In this document: one piece after another, positions 1 to 12,193 of the stretch
Numbering within the stretch: the stretch's first letter is position 1
How the letters are laid out: the number at the start of each line of letters is the position of its first letter
Source of the DNA: Ipomoea triloba
Taxonomy: Eukaryota > Streptophyta > Magnoliopsida > Solanales > Convolvulaceae
Length of the DNA stretch: 64,000 nucleotides
Assembly: GCF_003576645.1 (NCBI RefSeq)
Contig: NC_044922.1
Location: 14,670,675 to 14,734,674 of the forward strand
Direction: 5' to 3'
The notes under the pieces: model-generated
The model's input: the letters and a program-made list of their open reading frames with translations, nothing else
What the model was told of the DNA's origin: nothing
Database searches by the model: none
Made by a program: the position numbers and the translations under genes

Positions 1-113
1 AAAATGCACTATATAGTTGTTAATAATTACAATAATGCTATCGCATTTATATATGATCCATTCAATTTTTACAAATGTAAGATTGAATTGGGGCATAGAT
101 TCATTGAACTATA

Positions 114-169
<56 letters not shown>

Positions 170-497
170 AAGATGGTTCAAGAACATCCCTCTCTTGTAA
201 AAGGTGTGAACACCACACCCTCCATTCATAAAGTTATTGTGGTTTTTGTTTTTTTGAGTAGATTTAAAGTTTTTTTTTTAAATTTTTTTTAAAAAAAAAT
301 AACTACTATTGAATTAATTGTAAATTTATTAAGCAACCGTCTAGAAACCATAAAAATGACTTACTGAAGTCATTTTTTTCGGATTTGTCAGTGTGTACTC
401 AAGGAAAATATTCATTTTGGTTAATAGAAAAAAGGTCCAATTTGCTAAAAAATATCCTCCTAATTTTTTATTCAAAAGATATTTTTCGAATTCTTTA
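1..497. other. AT-rich intergenic DNA
   Basis: No supportable gene is present. The short open frames are made of AT-rich and TA-repeat sequence. The stretch holds a TA microsatellite and homopolymer T and A runs. Confidence 0.6.
117..170. repeat. (TA)n microsatellite
   Basis: About 54 bases of nearly uninterrupted TA dinucleotides with one TACATA break. Confidence 0.9.
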
Positions 498-618
498 TTG
501 TTAGTGTTTATGATTGTAAACCCTTATTATTTAATTGGCTATTTTGTGGCAAATTAGATTAGTGCAGATTTCTACTACTAAAGAATTCACTAACAGACCA
601 GAGCCTACACCATTGAAG
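498..618 (+). repeat. Left copy of a 121-bp direct repeat (LTR-like) flanking copia remains
   Basis: This 121-bp segment recurs at 2860-2980 at the same length with scattered mismatches. Both copies begin TTGTTAGTGTTTATG and end ACACCATTGAAG. They bracket decayed Ty1/copia coding sequence, so they are best read as truncated LTR pieces, although the true LTR ends cannot be fixed. Confidence 0.55.
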
Positions 619-639
619 GAGTAATAATTTTTTGGCGCA

Positions 640-2130
640 CAAACTACTGTGTGGGTCATTTGTGACAAATGGAGAGTAATATGAAACCTCTGGAGATGGA
701 CGACACCAACTATACATTCTGGAAAGCCAGGATGCAAATCTATCTTTAAGCTCAAGGGACTACAATTTGGTGTGTTGTGGTCATTGGTTGGGCACGTCTC
801 ACCAATCCTGGACCAACAATACGACAATTGTCAAACCATAAGCAAAATGGTCAGAGGCTGAGATTGCTTTGTCAGACTACAAGAACAAGGCTCTAAACTC
901 CATTGTTGGATCATTACATGAATATGTGTTTACTCTTGTTACTAGTATTGGTGAGGACAAGACAGCTTGGGAAGTGCTACACACCGTATTTGAAGGGATT
1001 GATGATGTTAAACAGTCCAAGCTATAAATGGTACTTTCAGAATTTGAAGGACTAGAAATGGGTAAATAGGAGACAATCACAGATTTCCATAGTCGTGTTT
1101 AAGATTTGATGAACCGTGCATTTGTCCTGGGTGAACTTTTCACTCAGTCTAGAGTTGTGAAGAAAGTCCTTAGGTCTTTACCTAAAAGATATTGAATGAA
1201 GGTCACGACTATTCAAGAGAATGCTGGATGGAAAACAAGACTCTTGGAGAACTTATGGGAAGTCTACACACTTATGAACTACAAGTGCTGGTCGAGGATA
1301 ACCATAGTGCATCATAGAAGCGTAAGTCAATTGCTTTTATATCACAAGAGAAGTATATGACGAATCTAATCAAGAAATTCAAAATGGAATCTTGAAAATT
1401 TCCTAGAACCCCCATATCAACATCCTCAAAAATTTCAAAGGATGATTCTCGTTAACTAGTTGATCCAATAGTGTACAGAAGTTTGATTATAAATCTTCTA
1501 TACTTAACAGCATGTCAACCAGACATTATGTATAGTGTTAGGATATGTGCAAGGTACCTATCTGCTCCTAAAGTATCACATATGATTGCATCTAAGAGAA
1601 TTATGAAATATGTGAAAGGAACAGAGACATATGGCCTATGATACTCAAAGGAGAGTGAAGTGTGTTTGGTTGGGTACTATGATGCTGATTGTGTTGGAAA
1701 AATTGATGATACAAAGAGTACCTCTGATGGATGTTTTTCATTGGCAAGAATCTTGTGTCATGATTAAGCAAGAAACAAAATTTCATCTCACTAAGTGCAA
1801 CTAAGGTTGAGTACATTGGAACTGGTAGATGTTGCACACAACTCCTATGGATGAAACAAATGTTGATGGACTATGGTATTAATCAAGATTCAATGAAACT
1901 TTATTGTGACAACATCAATGCTATAAATATCTCAAAGAACCTAGTGCAACATTCCATAACCAAACATATAGATATCCGACTTCACTTATAAGAGAAGTAG
2001 TTGAAGACAAGGAGATTGAGCTTGAGTATATTCAGACATAAATGCAACTGCCATACATATTGACTAAGCTACTTGATACACAATGATTTGAGATTCTCAA
2101 ATCTGCTCTAGGAGTTTGTCGAAGGGATTT
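640..2130 (+). pseudogene. Decayed Ty1/copia retrotransposon: gag joined to RNase H end of pol
   Basis: In pieces across the three forward frames, the first part (about 670-1310) reads as a copia gag of the UBN2 type: a start such as MESNMKPLEMDDTNYTFWKA, then SDYKNKALNSIVGSLHEY, ITDFHSR and KKVLRSLPKRY. From about 1370 it reads as the end of a copia polyprotein: DPIVYRSLIINLLYLT, then ARYLSAPKVSHMIASKRIMK, DDTKSTSDGCF, TQLLWMKQMLMDYGI and LYCDNINAINISKN. The last is the RNase H region. There are many stops and frame shifts. Protease, integrase and most of the reverse transcriptase are missing between the two parts, so this copy is internally deleted and inactive. The flanking 121-bp direct repeats fit LTR remains. 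Confidence 0.8.
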
Positions 2131-2859
2131 CTAAGCCAGTCAGTAGACCAGGAGGTCAGATCATACCACTACTTACCTTAAGTATATTTATTTATTAATG
2201 ATATTGATCAATCTTCTTGCCTTAATCCTTGACCTCCCATATACGAATTTTCATCCAAATTCAAAAACGCCACATTTCAATTATTGATTTATCTCCTGAA
2301 AATCACGAGTAGCTCTAATGTTCCATCTAATGATAAAATGTCTACTGGTTGTTTCTGAATCATTGAATGAGATGAATGATGATTTACCTTTTGTGCCTAA
2401 TTCAGAAAGTCTGATTGTTAAATATTTTGATTTGTTTGCCCCTGATTTTGTTGGTACTGAGGTTACTCATGTTCTGCCTGTCACTGGAAGTGTCTCACCT
2501 ATTCGAATCTATACACTAAAAACCTTGGGTAACCTGTATATTTCTGCCCACACTAAATTGGCCACTGTTTTACTTATGTTGAACCTGCAGTATTGATTTT
2601 CTTTGCCTATTATTATGCCAAGAAGGTGGAGAAGCCAAGCATTCTTTGAGGGTGAGCATTTGATGGTTTATGATTGTTGAGCATTTGATGGTTTTGTTTT
2701 GATCTGACTTCTTTTATTTATGTTTTATGGTTTGTACTGGTTTAAACACTCTGTATACTTGGTATTTTAATGCTCATTATTATGAGTACTCTATTGTTAG
2801 TTGGTTAGTCTGTTTTATGCTTTGATAGTCTTTTGCCAAATAATAGCCAAAGGGTAAAC
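2131..2859. other. Non-coding DNA between copia pol relic and right direct repeat
   Basis: This is probably the 3' internal region or LTR of the same copia element, because it sits between the RNase H relic and the right copy of the direct repeat. A 92-codon open frame at 2318-2596 has no recognisable domain and I do not call it a gene. Confidence 0.4.
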
Positions 2860-2980
2860 TTGTTAGTGTTTATGATTGTAAACCCTTATTATTTAATTGG
2901 CTATATTGTGAAAAATTATATCATTGTAAGTTTCTAATACTGAAGAAGTCACTGACGGACCATGGCCTACACCATTGAAG
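2860..2980 (+). repeat. Right copy of the 121-bp direct repeat
   Basis: Partner of 498-618, with the same ends and length and a few substitutions. Confidence 0.55.
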
Positions 2981-3999
2981 ATTTGTAAACGAGCTGACTA
3001 TCTTCACCGATTTACCTTCAGAACCAACAGAGCATATTTCCATATTCATGCTTTTGGAAACAAGAGTTGGAGTCAGAATTTTCTTTTTTTTTTTTTGGGT
3101 GTAACCCAGGGTATTTTCTTTAAAGAAGTATGGCAAGTGATCTACGTCTACATGGTAACCTTAGAGGATTTCTTGCCATCCAAGAGTTGAAGACTCATTA
3201 GATATTTGAAGAAGTTTGCAACCTTGAGACTTTACACACGAGAGAATATTCTACATTTTGAGAGGCTTCTTCTTCCATGTGCGTCTAATAGTTTATAATT
3301 CCAATCATCATCTTCTCAATACCATCATGTGTTGTGCTAAGCTTCTTTGTTGAGAAGACAAGTTTCTCTATGTTGAATTGAGGACCATACTACATACAAC
3401 TGTGGTGTAGTGGTGAGTAAGTTAGTGTGTCGGACAGTGACAACGTGGATCTCCAAACGATGGGACTCTTTGGACAGCTGGTTGCTTAGATCTCCGCCTC
3501 TACAATCCTCTATAGGCTTCATCAGATTGGGTTGCTACCTTGTGAGGTATAACACACATTGGATTGAGATTGCGATCTCTTTACCATCTGTATGATTGAC
3601 TGGTTGAGATAGTAGATTAAACTTACTGATGGTGGTCCCCTAGACGTAGATACTATTATATCGAACTGGGTACGTAAACAATATCGTGTGTCATTTTCTT
3701 CTGTTTGTGTTTTAATTTCCACGTCTAATCTTATCACTGGTTCACTTACTGATTGATGTTGCGGTTTTAGTGATGAGGAAGGTTATAGTGATAAAACGGA
3801 GAAGAAGTTCCCCGAGTGTCGTGTTCTCAAAGATGACAAATTGGAATCGAATTAAGTGTGTGGCATTTAGGATGTTAAGAGGTAAGAGATACAAGAGTCA
3901 CTCAATACAAAAGAAGTCATGGAGAAGAGATTTGGCAAAAGCAAAACAAATGCAAACAATTAAAGGAAGCAAGGAGATGGATGGCCTCTCTAATTCCCA
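2981..3999. other. Possible copia LTR sequence, no gene
   Basis: Around 3620-3725 the sequence resembles the R/U5 end of copia LTRs: a CCCCTAGACGTAGATAC block, a GGGTACGTAAACAATATCG block, then a T-rich stretch ending in TTTCCACGTCT. This is pattern memory, not a match I could test. The overlapping short open frames on both strands (3337-3737, 3770-4006) have no family resemblance. Confidence 0.3.
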
Positions 4000-5040
4000 T
4001 GTTTGATACTAAAACGGGGTTCTAGGCAATGCAACTAGGACTCGATCAAGGGAGCCCAAGGCACCATCACGGGTGGTGTCACACTCCGGACTCCCAGTTC
4101 CTCATTCGGATGGGGCATTTTAACAAGTACTTGGTCTACCACTCCTCCCAGACCTCATCCTCCCGGACCAAGGGCGGGGATGTAGCCGATTAGGGCTCAT
4201 ATAGACTCGCTATTGCGCAATCTATACTACCCCTAACTCTACTATCTATCCCAGTCGGAAATAGAAGCAAATCAAGATATACATCAACCACACAAGATAT
4301 AAGAACCATAAATCAACATTTCTAGAATCAATGGAAGAATTGAATCAAATCAAACATAATAACTAGATTGGAACATCCAATCGCCAAGTCTAAACTAGCT
4401 AATCATTGCAAAAGAAATCAAAGCAATTGGAAAACTAAAATCAAATAAGAACCAAAATAGAAATTGTAATTAAAACTAAAGAAAATATAGAGATAGAGTA
4501 GAGATTACCAATCTAGAACATAGCAGTGTAACACTTCAATCATCAATTCCAAAAGCAAATCTAGATCTAATCTAATTTCCCTATCTAAGAATCTAGAACT
4601 GAGAGTGGGGAAACTCCCCAAATGGAAGAAAAATCAGATCTAACAATTCAAGATCGCCCCTCACAAAAATTAGGGTTTGCTTTAAATAGTCTTCAACATT
4701 CGTCATTCCCGATTTGCCCTTACTGAGCGCGCCCACGCAGAGGTCCACGTGTGGACACACGCGTGGATCCTTTCTAGAAATTTTCCACGTGTGTTCCACG
4801 CGTGGAAGCAAGCGTGGGGCCTCTACTGTCCGCCTTGCTTCTTCGTTGTTTCTTCCTTTGGCCTCGTGCCTTGCTTAGTCCTACGAGAATGGCTTCGAAA
4901 CATAACATATGGTACAGTTTTGCAAGAATGAACACATCAAAGCTTATTATATATACACAAATTGATCACAAATGGGCATAAAAACATTACATTCAAGTCC
5001 TAAATCCGACCCTTTCTATAGCTATTTTTGGCGCTTATCA
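4000..5040 (-). repeat. LTR of an Athila-like Ty3/gypsy element
   Basis: Read on the - strand, this starts TGATAAGCGCCAAAAATAG and ends in ...CAAACA, so it has TG...CA ends over 1041 bp. Immediately before it on that strand is the phrase GAGGACAAGCAATAG followed by TTTAAGTGTG, which is characteristic of the segment just upstream of the 3' LTR in plant Athila/Tat elements. The partner 5' LTR would lie to the right of 8040 and is missing, so the boundary at 4000 is inferred from the terminal dinucleotide only. Confidence 0.55.
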
Positions 5041-6949
5041 AAGTTTTCACACTTAAACTATTGCTTGTCCTCAAACAATTCACAATCTAAACTTTAATCA
5101 TTTAAGTGCCAAAAATAGTTATGCAATTTATCAATTGATCGGTCAAGTAATTCTAGGGTGTAACCGATTGGAGATGGTGAGATCCCCTATACTATTTACC
5201 AAAAGTGTTAAGCATATGCCATTTCAATTTGAAAAGTATTCAATGGAAGCAAAAATCTCTAAAGATCATCAAATTCAAGCACTAGAAAACCAATCCACAC
5301 CATTCCAAACATGCAATTCAATTCGGGGTTCACCTTCTATTTTGCCAAGGCCTTAAGCCAATCCCCTAGTGGGAACGATGTGCACAATTAACCAACTATC
5401 CAACCAAATGCCAAATCCCTTTTTCATAAAACTAAATGAGGCTAGGGGCATGGACCGCTCACCGCCATGGCTTGGGCGATCTCTCCTTCTTCTCAACCCC
5501 CTCGGATCACGTCATCGGGCACTCGACTTCACATGGAGACCCATGTTTTTTCGAATGTCAGTGTAATGGGTATCCAAATCCAAGCGGGTAGCTCACCTCC
5601 TCTCAATTTTCTCATCTTCTAGGATCTCGTTGGGACAACCGACTTCACGTAGAACTCTATGCTTGTTTGAAGAATGGTTGCCCTAAATCCTAGCAAGATG
5701 GCTCACCTCGAATCTTATCTCTAGGAGTGGCCATACTTAGCATTTTTCTAATTTCACCAAATCAACCCCTCATGCCTTTTTCTTCGGGATAGGAGATTTC
5801 TCTCTAGCTCACAATATGCTCACCTTTTGCCCCATGCCCTACCAAAATTAGTTCATTTTCCTACTTTCGCTTGCATTATATTTCTCAAGTTAAAGGGTAC
5901 ACACTTCCACTTCGAGAGATCCTTGACTAAGGTCCTAACGAAATAAAAGGTGAACAACATGCAAGCATACAAGAATAAGAACCTGTTTGGTTCCGAACAT
6001 TTCAATATTTTGGTGCAAAAGGCAACTTCCAAAGAATATTTCCAAAATTTTATTGGCACATGATTAAAACTTCTCCTAGATAGTATAGACAATGACATAT
6101 TCTCCTAGATTCAAACACACCCACAAACAAAACCAATCAATCAATTCAAGCAATAAACATTTTTAGCATGCAATGCATCATTTCCACACTTCAAAAACAA
6201 ACATCATCCTCGATGTTGCCATGAGAACCGGTGGAAAAAGGAGCAAGGGTTTATAGGGAAAACAAAGGACACATTTCCACACTTTAGAAGTGCTTCTAGG
6301 CTTAGGACAATAAAAAATGCATCCATATATAGATCAATAATCATGCCAAGCTCATCCTATGTGCATCAAACAAGCAAAACTCATAGATAACATTTCCACA
6401 CTCTAAAAATCAAATGGGGTACCCAAAAAAATGAGAAGGGATAGAAGATATACCACCACATGAATATCGCTCCTTTAGACAATTCAAGTATCCTGCAAAG
6501 TCATTACCCCTCACAAATTCCTACAATCAAAGGTTAGTGAAAAGAATAAAGAATATGAATATCAACCTTTCTACCTATTGCTCCTCTTCTCTCTTGCTTG
6601 CTATTGTTCTTTCTCTCTCTCTATTTTTTGCTTGGGGTGCCTCCCAAGAGCGTCATGTTTAACATCATTGGCTAGACTAAACTTCATCAACAACAAAACA
6701 TAACAACCTACCAAAGTTCTCAACTAAATAATACCAAGAAAAAGAAATTAAACAAACTACTCATTGTCCACAATTTTCATCAAATATCCAAAGCCAAATA
6801 AAAGCATTCAACTCCAAGGAATCATTCTTTCTTCAAATTTATTCTCATTTGGGTGGGTTGGACCGCGCCTTTTCATACTCCCTCCGAAGTCTATCCATCA
6901 TTACTCTTTGCTCATCAAGGATCTCGCGGCGTCGTTCCTCCCATTCTCT
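5041..6949 (-). mobile_element. 3' non-coding part of Athila-like element (no pol)
   Basis: This lies on the - strand between the gag-like reading frame and the 3' LTR. It contains the gypsy-typical GAGGACAAGCAA segment near 5060 and a GCCTCCCAAGAGCG block near 6640, both common in Athila-type spacers. No protease, reverse transcriptase, RNase H or integrase motif is readable in either strand, so the element either lost pol or belongs to a non-autonomous lineage. Confidence 0.55.
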
Positions 6950-8040
6950 CTAGCTTACTTCCCACTCTTGTAGCTTCTTCAAACTCTCTAGGTGCAGTTG
7001 GTATTGGAAGATTTGCATTGACTCCCAATCGGTCACCTTAATGAAATGGGTCGGCACTGTAGGAAATTGTAAAGATGAAGATGGTGTCGGATCTGTAGGT
7101 GGTGGAACCACCGGTACAGAAGAAGTTGAAATGTGAGGTGACACGATTGGAAATGGTGGGGGTATAGAGGATGTGGCAGAAGATGCCTGACAAGGGGGTG
7201 ATGTTGTTGGAGATGTGGAGCCGTGGAGGATAATGGTGGAGTCCGGGGCCGTGCAATTGGGACTTGTGGAACGAGTGGAGCGGGTAAGCTCTTCCCTTAC
7301 CCTAAGTGTGCGGGTAAGCTTCATTGCAATCAACTCCTCAAGTGGTATAGGGGCCATTTGTGCCTCCGACAATCTATATTTCGTCCAGTCGATCTTTGCT
7401 TGATACCCCAATGCAATGCACAACCGGGTTACCAATGACCCTATGAACATGGAATGTACTTTCTCCTTTTGTTGTTCCAAGAGTCATCCACGACACACCA
7501 TGCCCATGTTTATGGGTTTCCCCGTATCTATACTCCATAGTGCAAACAAATCCGCCTTGTACATCTTTGCATAATTTCCTTGTCGGCATCCCCACGAATG
7601 GGAAATCACTCTTCTCACTACCTGGAGATCCTCCCTTTTGATGTGGGAACCAAGGACTCTAGAACCACTCCAATCAACTCCGTGTCTAGCTATGGATTCC
7701 CAATAATTTATTGGTGTGTCGATGTCCTCGAAATCCCACTTGAGTTTTCAATACCAATACCTCGTCTGACCATCCCAGTTGTAAAACCCCAAGAGTTGCC
7801 CCAAAGTGTTGACTGATATGTGATGGTCATTGTTGAAAAGTCGAAACCGAATAGTGGGGCTTATCAAATCTCCGTTCCTTCCTATTACTTCAAGACTTGC
7901 CACAAACTCGTGAACCGTCGAGGTGAACATAGCGTGACGCCATCCAAAAATGGTACTCCAATATAGTTGGTGGATAAGGTGTTCCAGCCCTTGCCAGCAG
8001 TTAAAAGAATTAAGGGTGGACAAGTCTATGAACTTGTGAA
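6950..8040 (-). pseudogene. Athila-type gag/ORF1 relic
   Basis: Read leftward from 8040, the first block (about 8030-7748) contains DLSTLNSFNCWQGLEHL, then a FVASLEVIGR...ISPTIRFRLF segment and HISVNTLGQLLGFYN. This pattern recalls the ORF1/gag of plant Athila retrotransposons, whose N-terminal region resembles plant mobile-domain proteins. A frameshift follows. The second block (7480-6950) is an uninterrupted 176-codon stretch with GSLVTRLCIALGYQ, a serine/proline/threonine-rich middle and a Gln/Leu-rich tail ending WEVS. The 5' end is lost: upstream coding sequence is replaced by CAC/AAC repeats. Family assignment is by resemblance only. Confidence 0.55.
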
Positions 8041-8233
8041 TTACCACCACCACCACAACACAACACAACCACAACATTACCACCACCGCCACAACACAAC
8101 ACAACCACAACATCACCACCACCACCACTACCACACTATCAACACACCATCACCACCACCACTATCATCAACATGAATACCACCACCACAACACCACAAT
8201 CACCATATTATTATTATTATTATTATTATTATT
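8041..8233. repeat. Compound CAC/AAC then ATT microsatellite
   Basis: An imperfect array of CACCAC and ACAACACAACC units runs to about 8200, followed by about ten ATT units. It abuts the broken 5' end of the Athila-like gag relic and is read through by its open frame, which is an artefact. Confidence 0.85.
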
Positions 8234-10012
8234 ACAAATAATATGTCCATTTTTAGGAAAATGAACCAAATAGAGAAAATTCAATTTCTTAACTTTTTGC
8301 CATACAAAATAGATAATTTTCTAACATTCAGTCAAACACTAGAAAATTAAAATATTTTCCAAAAAAATGATTTATTTTCTGGAAATTATTTTTCAGATTT
8401 CCAAACGGAGCCTAAATTACAATTTTGCACAAGTTAATTATGATAAAATCATAGCCATTGATTTGTCAATATAAACATCATGATATGTCCATACTTTTTT
8501 ACAAATGAGGTGTTCTCACTTGAACCCTCTTCTCTCTCTATGTGTGTGTGTGTGTTAATGAAGTTATGAAGAATTGAAGAATCAACTTAAGTACTTACAC
8601 TGATATTTGAATTTGGTAGTTTAGAATGAGAATTTAATATTTGAAATTTTAATTAAATATTAAAAGTTGTACTAAATTAAACTACTAATTTGACTACGTG
8701 CTTGAGCTTGACTGGGGGTGGGATTCTTTATCCATAAAGTTCCCCCTGGGGATGTACGTGGATGAGGAACAATTTTTATCCTGGGTGGGGATAGGGAGTG
8801 GGATATGAGTATACTCTTAGCTTGTCGCCCGCCATGTTGACATCCATAATTTTGTCATCTTAAGGTATTTTAAAGGATTTTTTTTTCTTTCATTAGGAGA
8901 CCCATTTGCATTTTTCATTGGACTTGGAGGTCCAATTTAACACATTTTTCAATGATAAATGATAATTATACTTTAATTACTAATGGTTAAGAGCAAGACC
9001 AACAATTGAGTTTCTTCACTTGAATTTTGGTTGCCAACAAGGAAAGAGAGTGAGGGAAAATAAATGCACATAACTCCTACAAGATGAGAGCATGAGTTAA
9101 AGGGCAGAGTCAATTTTTTTTCCAAGTGGGGACAAGCTAAAAATTAAAACACTCAAAACTAATGGATTTAACATATTAGCCTTTAATACATCTAATACAT
9201 AATTGATCAACTACATTAGCACACTTTTTGGTAGTTTATATTTATATAACTTACTTATATCTAAATATTTAGTGTATATACACACACACATAACAAGGAT
9301 CTACTATATATAAGGGGATGGGAGTGGGGGTGTGGGTGTGGGAAAACAATTGCCCCCATTACTCTCCATCTAATGGATTACATGTTCGGTAAGTTAGTAC
9401 TTCATAAACTTTGTAAAACTACATATAACTTATTGTTTCTTATTAATTTTTTTTAATTGTATTGTAATTCAAATGTAGTGTGTCTTACAAAGAGAAATTA
9501 CCGAATATGACTATTATGTGATGAAATTAATGTTGAAAATTGTTTCCAACCAAGCATACAAAAGAATGAATAAGCAAGTAATTTAATAAATTATTTCTCT
9601 TTCAAATTTTTGAAAATACTAACTTATTGACTATTTATCTCTTTTCAACTTTGTAGAGTTTGGGGAGAAATGGAATATTGCCCTACAATCAACAAGAGAT
9701 TGATGAAATTAGAGATGTATGGTCTAAGTTGCTTATTGATGAATGGGTTAATAAAATGCTTCTTTAGAACATTAAATAATTGATTTTCATAATTTAAGTT
9801 TCAAATTATTATTAATTACTATCAATTATAGAATTTATTAGCTTGATTAATTGTGATATTTATTAGTTTGATTAATTGAGAAATTTATTAGCTTGATCAA
9901 TTGTGAGATTTTGAATTTCCAATTGTTGCACAGGTTCTGAAAATTGATGTGAATTATAAAATTATATAGGTTATGGTTGGAAATCATAAAATAAATTTAA
10001 TAATTTAAAAAA
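8234..10012. other. AT-rich intergenic DNA with a MITE end
   Basis: No gene is visible. Near 8390-8412 is a sequence resembling one end of a hAT-type MITE (TTTCCAAACGGAGCC). At 9831-9912 about three copies of a ~25-bp unit (ATTTATTAGCTTGATTAATT) occur in tandem. A TG/AC run lies near 8543-8556. Confidence 0.5.
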
Positions 10013-10375
10013 CACTATAAACTACATCGGTTTTTTAAGCAAGCCAATGTTGTTTATTATTTTTTTTTTAAAAAAATAAACATACGCCGTCGTTTTTCTT
10101 TTCTTTTCTTTTTCCTTGTTGTTGTAAAAATCAACGTAATTTTTTTTAAATTTTAAAACAAGACATATGACGTCGGTTTTTAGTATGTAAAATTAATTTT
10201 TTTAAAAATAAACGACGTCGATTTTCAGTAAAAAACCGACGTCGTAAGTATTATTTTTAAAAAATTTAAAAAAATGACATCGGTTATTTTCAACCAACGT
10301 CGTATCATTTATTTACTATGTTTGCTAGAATAACGTCGAAAAAAATTGACGTTAAAAGTGTTATTTGTAATAGTG
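10013..10375. mobile_element. CACTA-like miniature element with subterminal repeats
   Basis: The segment starts CACTATAAAC and ends GTAATAGTG, so the two termini are inverted CACTAT. Inside are at least six copies, in both orientations, of a CGACGTCGGTTTT-type motif (near 10024, 10086, 10169, 10212, 10235, 10277 and 10300), the usual look of CACTA (En/Spm) subterminal repeats. The flanking trinucleotides do not match, so a 3-bp target duplication is not confirmed. No transposase is present. Confidence 0.5.
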
Positions 10376-10942
10376 ATCCACCTCTACTCACATCTACATC
10401 ATCTCATTTACCTCAAAAACCAAGACGAAATCCATTGTTGAATTGCAACAAGATTTTGGTTTGCATGCAAAGTCGATCCATATATAAGTATATAGCACAC
10501 ATCTATATTATATATAAAAGCAATATCCTCCTCTAAAATTTTTCCGCCCAAATGTAGGGGTATTTTAGTAATATGGTAATTATTATTATTATTATTATAA
10601 AATAATTTAATTATTGATTGTAATTCATTATTAGTAATTATGGCAATGGTAAGCAATAATTATGGTAATTATTATGATAGAATTTAGTTGTATTTCGTTA
10701 TTAGTAATTATGGTAATGGTAATTAGTAATTATGGTAATAGTAATTATTATGATAGAATTTATTATCATTATGATAGAATAATAATAATAGAATAATAGA
10801 AAATAATAGTATGGAGGTTAATAATTTAGAATGCACGGATGATTAAAAATTTCATTTAGAATTAATAATTAAAAATGTTAAGTAATTAATTATACTTTTC
10901 TTTTGAAAAATTAAAAAATTTATAATTCTCACCCTTTCTACC
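10376..10942. other. Low-complexity TAAT-rich DNA
   Basis: Many irregular repeats of GTAATTATGGTAAT and AATAATAG occur between about 10570 and 10810. No gene is seen. Confidence 0.6.
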
Positions 10943-10950
10943 TATAAATA
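10943..10950 (+). promoter_or_regulatory. TATA-box-like motif before the scrambled array
   Basis: TATAAATA lies just upstream of the first copy of the sequence that is shuffled through 10963-12120. Together with the following TC-rich leader-like stretch (CTCTCTCTTATTTTCTTC) it looks like a plant core promoter and 5' leader. No downstream coding gene can be attached to it. Confidence 0.3.
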
Positions 10951-10962
10951 CAATTTGAAAGT

Positions 10963-12120
10963 GCATCCATTATAATATCGATCATATATTGGCGGCTCTC
11001 TCTTATTTTCTTCTTCCACCGCCCTGTAGTGTTGCTGGAGTTGCTAAACAAGGGTCATCTAGAGTTGGGGAAGAAGATATGCAAAGGAGTAATTCCCTGT
11101 ATTTCTGGAGTTGCTAAACAAGGGTCATACCCGTGTTCCACCACCCGCCCTGTAGTGTTGCATCCATTATAATATCGATAGTGTTGTTGGAGTTGCTAAA
11201 TGCATCCATTATAATATCGATAGTGTTGTTGGAGTTGCTAAACAAGGGTCATCTAGAGGTGATAGTGTTGTTGGAGTTGCTAAACAAGGGTCATCTAGAG
11301 GTCTGGAGTTGCTAAACAAGGGTCATACCCGTGTTCCACCACCCGCCCTGTAGTGTTGCATCCATTATAATATCGATAGTGTTGTTGGAGTTGCTAAATG
11401 CATCCATTATAATATCGATAGTGTTGTTGGAGTTGCTAAACAAGGGTCATCTAGAGGTGATAGTGTTGTTGGAGTTGCTAAACAAGGGTCATCTAGAGGT
11501 CTGGAGTTGCTAAACAAGGGTCATACCCGTGTTCCACCACCCGCCCTGTAGTGTTGCATCCATTATAATATCGATAGTGTTGTTGGAGTTGCTAAACAAG
11601 GGTCATCTAGAGGTATTCGTGTTCCACCGCCCGCTCGGGTTATACCCGCCCTGTAGTGTTGCATCCATTATAATATCGATAGTGTTGTTGGAGTTGGTAA
11701 ACAAGGAGGTGTTCATGTTCCACCGCCCGCCCGGGTCATACCCGCCGTATGCCGTATTTCTGGAGTGTTCCACCGCCCGCCCTGTAGTTGCGAAACAAGG
11801 GTCATCTAGAGGTATTTCTAGTGTGGGTCATACCCATGTTCCACCGCCTGCCCTGTAGTGTTGCATCCATTATAATATGGTCATCTAGACCGGTATTTCT
11901 AAGTGTGGGTCATACCACCGCCCGCCCTGTAGTGTTGCATCCATTATAATATGGTCATCCGCCGTATGCCGTATTTCTGGAGTGTTCCACCGCCCGCCTT
12001 GTAGTTGCGAAACAAGGGTCATCTAGAGGTATTTCTAGTGTGGGTCATACCCGCCCGCCCTGTAGTGTTGCATCCATTATAATATGGATAGTGTCGTTGG
12101 AGTTGCTAAACAAGGGTATT
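10963..12120 (+). repeat. Scrambled tandem array of leader-like modules
   Basis: About ten copies of GCATCCATTATAATAT are mixed with copies of GTTCCACCGCCCGCCCTGTA, TGGAGTTGCTAAACAAGG and TCATCTAGAGGT in changing order. The best-ordered part is a 198-bp unit present twice in perfect tandem (boundaries near 11133, 11331 and 11529). Within each 198-bp unit there are two overlapping perfect 42-bp duplications. The first copy (10963-11060) carries extra intervening sequence and looks like the parental sequence. The open frames in the array are by-products of the repeats. Confidence 0.85.
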
Positions 12121-12193
12121 TATAATAGAATTTTCCACCCGTGTTCGCTCCGAGCTGGCCCAGCCCCATTAGGTTCACAAAGTTATTTTTTCA

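Noticed and set aside
11133..11858. Two identical 60-residue frames and a related 109-residue frame
   Set aside because: They come from the tandem 198-bp repeat; no start context, domain or conservation beyond the repeat itself.
10963..12120. CRISPR-like array
   Set aside because: Units are tandem and shuffled, with no constant repeat separated by unique spacers, and this is plant nuclear DNA with no cas genes.
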